A stretch of 32,311 nt of DNA from Nocardiopsis sp. CNR-923 (GTDB lineage: Bacteria > Actinomycetota > Actinomycetes > Streptosporangiales > Streptosporangiaceae), in NCBI RefSeq assembly GCF_001942255.1, contig NZ_MKKC01000099.1:1-32311 (forward strand), given 5' to 3'. This document shows, in pieces, positions 23,918 to 31,619 of the stretch. Position 1 is the stretch's first letter, and each line of letters opens with the position of its first letter. The notes beneath the pieces are model-generated. The model searched no databases, was not told the DNA's origin, and saw only the letters and a list, made by a program, of their open reading frames with translations. Made by a program: the position numbers and the translations under genes.

Positions 23918-24454
23918 ACGTGCGCGCGGGGTTGACGCGCCGCCCCACACCGGGCCTCCAGCGTTCGCACACCCCTCACGTGCCCACGGGGTTCACGCCG
24001 CTCGGGAGCGCAACCGGTCCAGGAAGCCACCGAGGTTCTCCTGAGCCCGCGCGACCTGCTCCGCCACGCTGAGCGACTCCTTGGTCCGTGTCCCGCCCGG
24101 TGAGCTCGCATCGGGCACGCGCGCGCCGGCCCCGCGCCACCGGCGACTCCGGGAGGGACGGAAGGAGCCACGGACCACGGCGTCGAGGGTCACGGCGTCA
24201 CGGCCGCCCCGAACGAGAGCCCGGGGGCGGCGGCCTCGGGCTCCGATCCCCGTCCCCTCCGACGAGTCCACCGGTGGGAGTCGGCGTGTTCTCCGCGCCG
24301 CGTGGCGAACGGAGTCCGCGCACGCCCTCCGGTACGCCTTGCGTATATGTGGCCTCTAACGAGTGCCCCGTCGCGGGTTCACGCCCAAGGCCCGTCGTTG
24401 TGCCTCCGACATACGGTGCGCACGGCGGTCCGGACCGCGCCGAACGCGTTCCGC
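23918..24454. other. Gap without a recognised gene
   Basis: About 540 bp with no convincing gene. A minus-strand frame ending at 23993 closes with a helix-like tail (SVAEQVARAQENLGGFLDRL), but it has no ribosome site and its first half is Arg-rich, as expected of a shadow frame; it could be the remnant of a lost gene. A TATATG box at 24343-24348 is the only promoter-like feature. Confidence 0.4.
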
Positions 24455-24991
24455 TCAGCCGCGCCCCGATCGGTTGTGGGGCAGCCGGGCGAGCAGCAGT
24501 GCCATCCCGCACGTGTTGGTGAGCGCCGCGAAGGTCAGCCCGGCGCCGATGAACCCGGCGACCCAGACCGCGGGCCCCCACCACTGGCCCGCCGCCACGG
24601 ACACCAGGACGATGCTCCCGGCGACCAGACGGACCTGCCGCTCCAGGGACCAGCGCGCCGTGCCGCCGACCACGGGGGCTCCGGCGGCCCTCCAGGCGTT
24701 CATCCCGCCGACCAGGACAGCGGCGTCGGTGGCCCCGGCCCGCGCGAGCCGGGCCTGGCAGCGGGTCGCGCGGTCGCCGGACTGGCAGACGAGCACGAGG
24801 CGGCCCGCGGTGTGGGCGGTGAGCCGGTCCAGGTGCTGGTCGATCTCGGCCAGGGGCGCGTTGACCGCGCCGCCGATGTGGCAGCCCCCGAACTCAGCGG
24901 GGGTGCGCAGGTCCACGAGCTCGGTGGCGGGGTCGGCGGCGATCAGGGCTCGAAGGGCGGAGACGTCGACGGTGGGTAACGCGTCTGGCAT
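24455..24991 (-). CDS. Rhodanese with C-terminal DUF2892 membrane domain
   Basis: A 178-residue membrane-anchored sulfurtransferase. Residues 5-108 form a rhodanese domain (ELVDLRTPAEF, CHIGGAVNAP, catalytic loop VCQSGDRA with Cys69, GGMNAWRAAG), and residues about 112-175 hold two membrane helices of the DUF2892 type. ATG at 24991 has GGAG 5 nt upstream. Such proteins handle persulfide sulfur at the membrane, often beside sulfide or thiosulfate genes; none are seen here. The frame is open upstream into the VOC gene without a stop. Confidence 0.88.
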   Translation of the reverse strand: MPDALPTVDVSALRALIAADPATELVDLRTPAEFGGCHIGGAVNAPLAEIDQHLDRLTAHTAGRLVLVCQSGDRATRCQARLARAGATDAAVLVGGMNAWRAAGAPVVGGTARWSLERQVRLVAGSIVLVSVAAGQWWGPAVWVAGFIGAGLTFAALTNTCGMALLLARLPHNRSGRG

Positions 24992-25076
24992 ACGGGCTCC
25001 AGGGGGAGGACTCGGACATGGGCAGGGTCCGGGACGCTTGGCCGGTTCCGATCCCGTCCAGGCGTGTCGGTCCAGC

Positions 25077-25500
25077 CTACCGAGGAGGGATCGGACCGTA
25101 CGGTCCTCCGGCGCCGGCCCGAGGAGGTCCCAGCGGTTGCCAGCGACGTCGATGAAGACCACGACCCGGCCGTAGGGCTCGGTGCGCGGCTCCCCGACGA
25201 ACTCGACCCCGGCCGCGACCATGCGCGCGTGGGTCGCGTCGAAGTCGTCGACGCGCAGGAAGAAACCGACCCGGCCGGCCGTCTGCCCGCCGACGGCCGA
25301 GGCCTGGCCCTCACCGTCCGCGCGGGCCAGGAGCAGCCCGGTTCGGCGCCCGGCGGGCGGACCACGACCCATCGCCTGGGACGGCCGTCGTCGGTGGCGG
25401 AAGGGGAGTCCTCGACCAGCTCGAACCCCAGGACGTCGACGAAGAAGCCGATCGCCGGGTCGTAGTCGTCGACGATGAGCGTGACCAGATCCAGATGCAT
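25077..25500 (-). CDS. VOC-family protein (second), frameshifted, 3' end uncertain
   Basis: Starts MHLDLVTLIVDDYDPAIGFF at 25500, then DVLGFELVEDSPS and RWVVVRPPGAEPG, shifts frame near 25338 and continues LLLARADGEGQ, then VGFFLRVDDFDATHARM and VVFIDVAGNRWDLLGP. It is a single-domain glyoxalase-fold protein. One missing G in a GGG run restores the frame. In the corrected frame no stop occurs before the rhodanese start, so either the two proteins are fused or a second missing base hides a TAG at 25077-25079; the latter is used for the end given here. Function unknown. Confidence 0.7.
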
Positions 25501-25660
25501 ATCGACAGGTTAGGGCCCCGCTCGTCGCGGTCCAGGGCCGCCCCCGCTGGGGCGTGCGGGCGTGCCGGGGCGTCCGTGTGGTCGGGCGCGCCGGGGGCGG
25601 ACACGGGTCGGCTCCGGGCGCTTGCGTTCGTCGTCCTCACGATCTATTTTCGTTGGTGTC

Positions 25661-25672
25661 ACGAACGTTCGT
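25661..25672. promoter_or_regulatory. 12-bp palindrome upstream of haloalkane dehalogenase-like gene
   Basis: ACGAACGTTCGT is a perfect palindrome, 28 bp before the GTG start and just upstream of a TACCTT (-10 type) box at 25682-25687, so it covers the expected -35 region. It looks like a TetR-type operator. No matching regulator gene is adjacent. Confidence 0.5.
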
Positions 25673-25700
25673 TAAACTAACTACCTTGATCGGAGTCAGC

Positions 25701-26699
25701 GTGCCCGTCATCGACGTCCTCGACACGACCATGTACTACGAGCAGACCGGAGAGGGAACCCCCGTCGTCTTCCTCCACGGCAACCCCGCCTCCTCCCGCG
25801 TGTGGCGCGGGGTCATGCCCGGCGTCGGCGCCCCGGCGCGCCTGCTCGCACCCGACCTGATCGGCATGGGCCGGTCGGGGAAACCGGGCGGCGCGCACCG
25901 GTTCGCCGACCACGCGCGCTACCTCGACGCCTGGTTCGACGCGCTGAGCCTGGACGGGGTGGTGATCGTCGGGCACGACTGGGGCGCGGCGCTCGCCTTC
26001 GACTTCGCCGCGCGCCACCCTGGGCGGGTGCGCGGCGTCGCCTTCCTGGAGGCCGTCGTCCGACCGATGGCCTCGTCGGAACTGAGCGGACCGGCCCGCG
26101 AGCGCTTCGCGACCCTGCGCACGCCGGAGGGCGCACGGGCGGCACTGGAGCGGCACGCGCTCGTGGACGCGGCCTTCACCCGAGGCGTCCTCAACCCGCT
26201 GAGCGAGGAGGAGATCGCGCCGTACCGGGCCCCGTACCCGGACCCGGAGAGCCGCCGCCCGCTGCTGGAGTGGGCCAACTCCATGCCCCTGGACGGAGAG
26301 CCCGCCGACGTCGCCGAGCGGCTCGACGGGTACCAGGAGTGGCTCGCCACCAGCGTCGACGTGCCGAAGCTGCTGCTGACCTTCGACTCCTCGCCGACGC
26401 TGCTCATCACCCAGGAGATGGCCGCCTGGTGCGCCTCCCACATGGCGGCCCTGGAGACCGAGCACCTCGGCCCGGCCGGGCACCACGCGCCGGAGGACCG
26501 GCCCGAGGAGATCGGCGAGGCCGTCGGCGCGTGGGTGGACCGCCACGGCCCACCGCGGGCGCGGGGCGCAGCCCGGAGCCCGGAGAGTCCGAGGCGGGCC
26601 GGCAGGACCCCGACGGCCCCGGTCAACCGACCTCGAACCGGAGGATCCGGTCGTCGCCCGCGCGCACGTCCCCGCGCCCGTCGGTGTTGGACGTCGTGA
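25701..26699 (+). CDS. Haloalkane dehalogenase-like alpha/beta hydrolase
   Basis: A 332-residue open frame whose first ~284 residues match haloalkane dehalogenases of subfamily II: HGNPASSRVWR (Asn28), GHDWGAALAFDFA (nucleophile Asp93, halide-binding Trp94), FLEAVVRP (acid Glu117) and GHHAPED (base His261). The complete catalytic set supports SN2 cleavage of carbon-halogen bonds. GTG at 25701 with GGAG 5 nt upstream gives the usual start VPVIDVLDTTMYYEQTGEG. The last ~50 residues are Arg/Pro-rich, overlap the opposite-strand sugar dehydrogenase by 77 bp and look like read-through; a missing base may hide the real stop near 26555. Confidence 0.88.
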   Translation: MPVIDVLDTTMYYEQTGEGTPVVFLHGNPASSRVWRGVMPGVGAPARLLAPDLIGMGRSGKPGGAHRFADHARYLDAWFDALSLDGVVIVGHDWGAALAFDFAARHPGRVRGVAFLEAVVRPMASSELSGPARERFATLRTPEGARAALERHALVDAAFTRGVLNPLSEEEIAPYRAPYPDPESRRPLLEWANSMPLDGEPADVAERLDGYQEWLATSVDVPKLLLTFDSSPTLLITQEMAAWCASHMAALETEHLGPAGHHAPEDRPEEIGEAVGAWVDRHGPPRARGAARSPESPRRAGRTPTAPVNRPRTGGSGRRPRARPRARRCWTS

Positions 26700-27728
26700 C
26701 CCAGAGCGCGCCGTCCGGCGCGACCTCCACCGTGCGCAGGCGGCCGTACCGGCCCCGCAGGAGCGCGGTCGGTTCGCCCGGCGCACCCGCGTCCAGAGGG
26801 ACCGCCCACAGCCGCTCGCCGCGCAGCGCGGCGACGTAGAGGGTGTCGTCGAGGACGGCCGCGCCGGAGGGCGACGCCTCGTCGGGCGTCCAGGTGAGCA
26901 GGGGGTCGGTGAAGCGGCCGACGCCGGCGCCTCCGTCCCCCTCCACCTCCGGCCAGCCGTAGTCGCGGCCCGGCTCGATCAGGTTGACCTCGTCGAACGC
27001 GTCCTGGCCGAACTCGGTGGCGAACAGCCGCCCCTCGTCATCCCAGGCCAGGCCCTGGACGTTGCGGTGGCCGAGGCTGTACACGGGAGAACCCGCAGTC
27101 GGGTTGCCCGGCGCCGGTTCGCCCTCCGGCGTGAGCCGCAGGATCTTGCCGTTCGGGCTGTCCGGGTCCTGGGCGAGGGCCGGCCGCCCCGCGTCGCCCG
27201 TGGCGACGTACAGCATCCCGTCCGGCCCGAAGGCGATCCGGCCGCCGTCGTGGTACCTGTTCCCGGCGATGCCGTCGAACACGACCTCCGGCTCCGCACC
27301 GCCGAGCCGGAACCGCACGACCCGGTTGTCGTCCTCGGTCGTGAGGTAGGCGTAGACACGGCCGTCGTCCTCGTACCGAGGCGACACCGCCAGCCCCATC
27401 AGACCGCCCTCCCAGCCGGACTCCGGCCCCTCGGGCCCCGCCACCCCCGGCACCGTGTAGACCTCCCGCGGCTCATCCCCTCCGGGAGTCACCAGGAGGA
27501 CGCGCCCGGTGTGCCGCTCCGCCACCAGGCGTCGCCGGTCGGCAGGAAGGCCAGCCCCCACGGGATGTCGAGCCCGACCGCCACCTCCTCGCCCGCGCCG
27601 AGGTCCCGCGCCGCAGCGGCCAAGCCGCGCGGACCGTCGCCGGTCCCCGCGCACCCGCTGAGGGTGGCGGCGCCGGCCACGAGCAGTGCGGCGGCCCGGC
27701 GGCGTACGGCCGAGGTCCGAACCGCCAT
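26623..27728 (-). CDS. PQQ-dependent sugar dehydrogenase-like lipoprotein, frameshifted
   Basis: Reconstructed 368-residue exported lipoprotein of the GDH/sorbosone (soluble aldose sugar) dehydrogenase family. The signal peptide ends in lipobox LSGC (Cys26). LDIPWGLAFLPTGD leads into a six-bladed propeller: GWEGGLMGLAVSP, DGGRIAFGPDGMLYVATGDA, PDSPNGKILRLTPEG, YSLGHRNVQGLAWD and PDEASPSG. These match PQQ- and Ca-binding blades, so oxidation of sugars at the cell surface is likely. ATG at 27728 has GGGAGGT 5 nt upstream. One missing C near 27529 breaks the frame. It is convergent with the dehalogenase gene. Confidence 0.88.
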
Positions 27729-28008
27729 GGCGCACCTCCCGGTGGGTTCCGTGACGCCAGCATCTCCCCGGCGGGGCACAACCGGCAAGCGGACGTGCAT
27801 GGCGCGACGCGCGGGGTGGACGCATTGGGGCCGCGCGACGCCAGTCCTCCGCACACTTCCGACATTGTGCGCAGAGGAAATCACGTCACCTGTCTGATCC
27901 ATGCTCTGCCGAAGCACATCTGGCCTCGTTGCCCCTTGAATACAAGGACGGTTGGAAACTGCCACACCATCCCCTGCCCTGAGCGGGGACCGAGGAGGCC
28001 ACCCGCTA
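27729..28008. other. Rearranged gap with a short unclassified plus-strand tail
   Basis: No complete gene. A plus-strand frame ends LPLEYKDGWKLPHHPLP at a TGA (27980-27982) and looks protein-like but is not recognised. Immediately after it, 27983-28021 reads AGTEEATRYYESS, which resembles the segment that follows the YLPG motif in RHS proteins, yet the YLPG part lies on the opposite strand next door, as if the RHS fragment had been broken by an inversion. Confidence 0.3.
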
Positions 28009-28356
28009 CTACGAGTCCTCCATCCCCGGAAGGTACAGGGTGGTGGAGAGGTTGCCCGCGCTGTCCTGGTCGACCTGGGCCACGGCGTGCGCCGGGCCCT
28101 GCTCGGGCGTCGAGTACGAGCGTGTGGTGTTCCCGCCCAGGTTGTACTGGGTCTCCTCGACGCGGTTGCCGACCTTGGAGTACAGGGTGTCGGTGATGAT
28201 GTCCTCGTTAGCCGAGAGAGTGGTGGGGTCGCCCAGTTCGTCGTAGTCGTACACCACGGCCTCGCCCCGCAGGCTCCCGGTCGGGGGCAGCGCGACCGAC
28301 CGCACACTGCCGTCCGGGTTGTACATCGTGCGGAACAGGTACGAACCCACCGACTC
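28009..28356 (-). pseudogene. RHS/YD-repeat protein fragment
   Basis: About 115 residues of an RHS-repeat protein on the minus strand: YLFRTMYNPDGSVRSVALP, VVYDYDELGDPTTLS, YSKVGNRVEETQYNLGGN and the motif TTLYLPGMED just before a stop. RHS proteins form a shell around a toxin in polymorphic toxin systems or act as wall proteins. Both ends are abrupt: the 5' end meets an IS982 remnant near 28357 and the 3' end stops directly after the YLPG motif, where an intact protein would continue. It is a gene fragment, not a functional toxin. Confidence 0.75.
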
Positions 28357-28838
28357 CTCACATCGACGGTTCTTCTGGGGGCTACGGCTCTACCTGGTCT
28401 GCGCCCCCTCGGGGATGCCGATGCTGTGGGCGCTGGCCGATCCCAAGATCGGCGAGCGCGAGGTGTTGGCCTCGATGTTGGAGGTCGACGCCGGTCTGGT
28501 GGCCGATCGCCAGGGATTGTTGCTGATCAGCGACAAGGGTTTCGCCCCCGAACCCTTCAAGCGGTCACTGTCCGAACAGGCAGTCACGTTGCTGAGGCTT
28601 TCCCGCACAAAGGAGGTCCTACGGCCGGGGGTCCATGCTCAAGAAGGTCCGCCAGTTGATCGAGTCAGTCAACGACACCCTCAAAGGCCATCTTGACCTG
28701 GAACAACATGGAGTGCGCACGGTCGAGGACGTGGGGGTTCGGGTGGCTCAGCGGGTGCTGGCACTGACAGCCGCGATCTGGCACAACTTCCAGACAGGGC
28801 AGGCGGTCAGCCGATCACTGACCGCCTACGACCACTGA
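28357..28838 (+). mobile_element. IS982-family transposase remnant (5'-truncated, frameshifted)
   Basis: The plus strand encodes the C-terminal part of an IS982-type DDE transposase: SSHRRFFWGLRLYLVCAPSG, LWALADPKIGEREVL and LLLISDKGFAPEPF, then a frame change near 28630 in a G run, then LKKVRQLIESVNDTLKGHLD and AAIWHNFQTGQAVSRSLTAYDH ending at 28838. The first part of the transposase is missing and its left boundary is fused to the RHS fragment. The element is inactive. Terminal repeats were not identified. Confidence 0.8.
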
Positions 28839-28913
28839 ACGTGATCGGAAAGACTCGTCTAGCGTTGGGGCGTACTTCGTGAGTGGATCAAGGTCATGCA
28901 ATGATCAAGTCTG

Positions 28914-29257
28914 GTGGCTCGGGGAGTTCTGACGGACGCTCAGTGGGCAGTGCTGGGGCCGTGGCCTCGGAAGGGCATTGAGCCCGGACGGCCACCGGTG
29001 CTCGCCATGCGGCAGCCGATCAACTGCGTACGGTTCCTGGCGCGGACCGGCACACCATGACGGGACCCACCTCAGCGGCAGGGTCCGTGGGAGACGGCGA
29101 ACGTGCTGTTCCGCCACTGACAGCGCGGGGCACCTGGCACCGCGCCTCCGAGCAACTCGCGGCCCGGGCTGACGCGAAGGAGCTGATCACCTGGGACATC
29201 GTGGCCGACTCCGCCACCGCCCGTGCCCGTTCGCACGCGGCCGGTGCGCCCGACCAG
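28914..29257 (+). mobile_element. IS5-family (DUF4096) transposase remnant with nonsense mutations
   Basis: The plus strand from GTG 28914 reads VARGVLTDAQWAVLG, GRPPVLAMRQPINCVRFLAR, GTP-stop-RDPPQRQGPWETANVLFRH-stop-QRG, then after a one-base shift TWHRASEQLAARADAKELIT and SHAAGAPDQ. Both stops are TGA where the family has Trp (TGG), and homology ends at 29257. The element is a decayed N-terminal part of the transposase; the catalytic core is missing. Confidence 0.75.
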
Positions 29258-29412
29258 GTCGCGGTACCGGCACTGACCCGTCGCCAAGGGTGCGCAGGGA
29301 GGCCCGGTACGCGCCAGGGTCGTCGATTCCCGGTATCGCCATGACGTCGGTGACGCGCCACTGTTGAACCGCGCCCCACCGGCGCGAAGGTCAGCTTTGA
29401 GGAGCTCCGAAG
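29258..29412. other. Gap with a possible truncated minus-strand gene start
   Basis: On the minus strand an ATG near 29342 opens MAIPGIDDPGAYRASLRTLG, which looks protein-like and then runs into the IS5 remnant. It may be the start of a gene cut by the insertion. The family is not recognised. Confidence 0.25.
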
Positions 29413-30117
29413 ATGTTCCAGGGTCTGGTGCGGTGTGTGCCCACGGTGAATGACGCGATGGTGCGCGGAGCGGTCTACCCTCGGCGGTCCCTGGTTCTGG
29501 TCGCCGGGGTACCCGGGGCCGGGAAGAGCACCCTGTTGCGGCGGCTGTTCGGTCTCCGCGGGGACGAGAAGCGAACCGTGCTCACCGCGGACGGTGTGCG
29601 CGTGATCGACTCGTTACAGTCGCGGTACCAGCTGCGACCCATGCTCGGCCGGGTCCCCTACCCGTTGTGGCGCTGGGTGGTGCACGTACTGCACCTGGCC
29701 CGGGTGGCGGCTGCGCTGCGCGGCGGCCCAGTGGTGGTGCACGAGTGCGGGACCCGGCTCCCGGTCCGCGTGCTGCTCGCCCTGCTCTGCCGACTGCGCC
29801 GGTACGAGGTGCACGTGCTGATGATCGACGCCACCCCGCAGGAGGCCCGGAGCGGGCAGAACGCGCGAGGGCGGCGGGTGACCGCGCGCAGCCACCGGGT
29901 GCATTCGCGGCGCTGGCGGCGCCTGCGCGCGGCCATCCGGCGCGGGCCGGCGGCGTTCGCGCCGGGCGCACGCAGTCTGCTCGCCCTCGACCGGCGCCGG
30001 GTGCGGGAGCTGGCCTGGATCAGTTTCGCCGCCTGCGCGACTTCCCGTAGTCCCCTGCACGACGCGAGGGAGTCGCCCTCGACTCGGCTTGGACTCGGGA
30101 TGTCCAATTCCTCGTGA
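29413..30117 (+). CDS. P-loop kinase-like ATPase
   Basis: A 234-residue protein with Walker A GVPGAGKST (residues 32-40) near the N-terminus, VLTADGVRVIDSLQ (nucleoside-kinase-like loop), a helix-rich centre with VVVHECGTR and a basic region with GQNARGRRVT and RSHRVHSRRW. This pattern belongs to zeta-toxin/kinase-like AAA proteins found widely in actinomycetes. GAGGAG lies 9 nt before ATG 29413. The C-terminal ~30 residues are low-complexity Ser/Arg-rich and could be an extended tail. Its substrate is unknown. It sits between IS remnants and a toxin/immunity pair, so a toxin-like role is possible but not shown. Confidence 0.7.
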   Translation: MFQGLVRCVPTVNDAMVRGAVYPRRSLVLVAGVPGAGKSTLLRRLFGLRGDEKRTVLTADGVRVIDSLQSRYQLRPMLGRVPYPLWRWVVHVLHLARVAAALRGGPVVVHECGTRLPVRVLLALLCRLRRYEVHVLMIDATPQEARSGQNARGRRVTARSHRVHSRRWRRLRAAIRRGPAAFAPGARSLLALDRRRVRELAWISFAACATSRSPLHDARESPSTRLGLGMSNSS

Positions 30118-30249
30118 GACTGGCTGAGCACGGCTGCACGATGGGCCCCGAGTCTCCGGAGTAGATAGCCGAACTGGCCTCCGCAACCGGTTCCGCAAAA
30201 CCCTGTGGATAGCTCAGCTATCGCCTATCCGCAAGTCAGCGGCGCACAG

Positions 30250-30274
30250 AAAAGCCCTGGGCGACGCCCAAGGC
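30250..30274 (-). terminator. Intrinsic terminator of the 30292-30603 gene
   Basis: Read on the minus strand, GCCTTGGGC-GTC-GCCCAGGGC (30274-30254, one mismatch) is followed by TTTT, a classic stem plus U tract 17 nt after the stop codon of the minus-strand gene. Confidence 0.7.
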
Positions 30275-30291
30275 ATGATCCAGAAGAAAGC

Positions 30292-30603
30292 TCACCGGCT
30301 CCCGCGAAGCGGCCTCTCCCGCACCCTCGTGCTCTCCGGGATGGACACCACGCGGTACCCCGCCTGCCTGATCCGCTTCTCGCTCACGTAGTGGTCCCCC
30401 TCCCAGCGCGGCGCCACCTCCATCACGCCCGCCAGACGCGCCACCTCGTCCTGCTGGTGCCCGTCGCACCCCTCAGGAAAGTAGACGACCTCCACCCGCG
30501 TCATCTCCCCCACCGGCAGATCCGGGTTCGCCTCCAGGTACGAGGCGAGCCTGCGCAGATCATCGAGCAGCGCCAGCCGCTCGGAGTGACCAGCGACCCG
30601 CAG
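30292..30603 (-). CDS. Conserved small protein, CTG start suspected
   Basis: A minus-strand protein of about 103 residues: LALLDDLRRLASYLEANPDL, VGEMTRVEVVYFPEG, DEVARLAGVMEVAPRWEG, DHYVSEKRI and YRVVSIPE. It resembles small proteins with a LASYL-x-x-NPDLP pattern seen in actinomycete accessory regions; function is unknown. The best ribosome site (GGAGGG, 30616-30611) is 7 nt from an in-frame CTG at 30603. The only in-frame ATG (30672) is far upstream in a non-protein-like stretch. Either a rare CTG start is used or the start is disrupted. A good terminator follows. Confidence 0.6.
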   Translation of the reverse strand: MRVAGHSERLALLDDLRRLASYLEANPDLPVGEMTRVEVVYFPEGCDGHQQDEVARLAGVMEVAPRWEGDHYVSEKRIRQAGYRVVSIPESTRVRERPLRGSR

Positions 30604-31061
30604 CGCAGCTCCCTCCGCCTGTGGGCAAGTACTCCGTCGACCGAGCACGCGACGGCGGCCCCGTCCTCCCACCGCGTACAGCCGCGGCTCATGCTGGCAC
30701 CGCCTGCTCTCGTCCAGCGCCGCATCGGCTCACACCTTCCGGGTTGACAACGTCCTTCACCCCAGAAAGAAGCCACCCACGACCCCAGGTTGGACACCGC
30801 CCCTCCGAGAACCTTGCCCCGTCGCCCACCCCCGCCACGAGGAGAAGAGACCAACGAAAGGCATATATGTCGAAGTCGCGCAGAAGCCCCTCAGCACCCC
30901 ACCTGACCTGCAGTGTCAGTGCCTTGCCCGGCCACAACCAAGACGACACCCCAGCGACCACCAACAGGCCACGATCAATACATCAGGCAAGGGAATGGAT
31001 CTAGAACCTCCATCCAGCGAAAAACCATCCCTACAACAGTCAGACCAGAAATATAAATAAA
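30604..31061. other. Gap, possible 45-codon ORF
   Basis: A transition from high-GC to AT-richer DNA. The only candidate gene is a 45-codon plus-strand frame (ATG 30867 to 31004, MSKSRRSPSAPHLTCS) with AAGG 6 nt before the start; it has no recognised family and may be spurious. TTGACA at 30744-30749 has no matching -10 box. Confidence 0.3.
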
Positions 31062-31619
31062 TCATCCAGAGTCAACACGATGAAAAATAACCTGAATTCG
31101 ATCCGGATCCGGCCAACGGGAAGAAGTGAACACCGAACAAAAGAGTGACCTTCTCAATAGTTTGTAGAGATAGTCGGTTGCCGTTATTTCATATCTAGCA
31201 AACTTGGCCACACAATCAGTGGCCACAATTCGCCAACCATCAGGGTTTCCAACACGCTCCCAAAAGAGCTTTCTTCCCGAGTCATCCTCGGCCCAGCAGA
31301 CGAGATTCGAGAAACTAATCCACTCGGCACCGGAACCCGAGAATCCCGAAGAGGATCTCGCCCCCACGAACAAAGAAGCCTGTGTTCTTGTGAATATACT
31401 CAAGATCCCTCTGACCTTGAGGAAAAAACCGATCAATCACCCCAGGGCCCTTGACAATGAGCTTTTCGTCAATGGAGAAGTCTGAGCCGATCTTCGCCAC
31501 CATTTCAATATAGTCAGTCGGCAGAGGAAGGGAAATCTCATCGTATGAGGGAATCGCAGATCCCTTCCTTCACCAGCGCGCCCACCCAGCAGAAGATTCC
31601 GCAGTTCGTCGACTACCAC
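31062..31619 (-). CDS. SUKH/SMI1-KNR4 immunity protein, frameshifted
   Basis: Reconstructed protein of about 185 residues. VVDELRNLLLGG, SYDEISLPLPTDYIEMVAKI, SDFSIDEKLIVKGPGVIDRF, NLVCWAEDDSGRKLFWERVG and WRIVATDCVAKFARYEITAT follow the SMI1/KNR4 fold: LPxDY near the N-terminus, an acidic loop with W-x-E-D and F-W, and a C-terminal helix. SUKH proteins are the commonest immunity proteins of polymorphic toxins. The GTG start at 31619 overlaps the last 7 nt of the toxin frame, so they are coupled. Two frame changes are needed, near 31550 (missing C) and near 31335 (extra base), so the gene may be damaged or mis-sequenced. DNA here is visibly less GC-rich. Confidence 0.65.

Noticed and set aside
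23993..24271. 92-codon minus-strand frame in the gap after DUF1918
   Set aside because: No ribosome site, Arg-rich first half and no family. Only the last 25 residues look protein-like; kept as part of the gap description.
30204..30222. TGTGGATAGCTCAGCTATC tract: DnaA box or tRNA D-arm
   Set aside because: It contains one near-consensus DnaA box and a D-arm-like TAGCTCAG in a 15-bp palindrome, but there are no further boxes, no acceptor stem and no T-arm. A single match is not enough for an origin or tRNA.
31204..31485. Plus-strand 93-codon frame in the AT-richer region
   Set aside because: It lies opposite the SUKH-like protein, has no ribosome site and no recognisable family.
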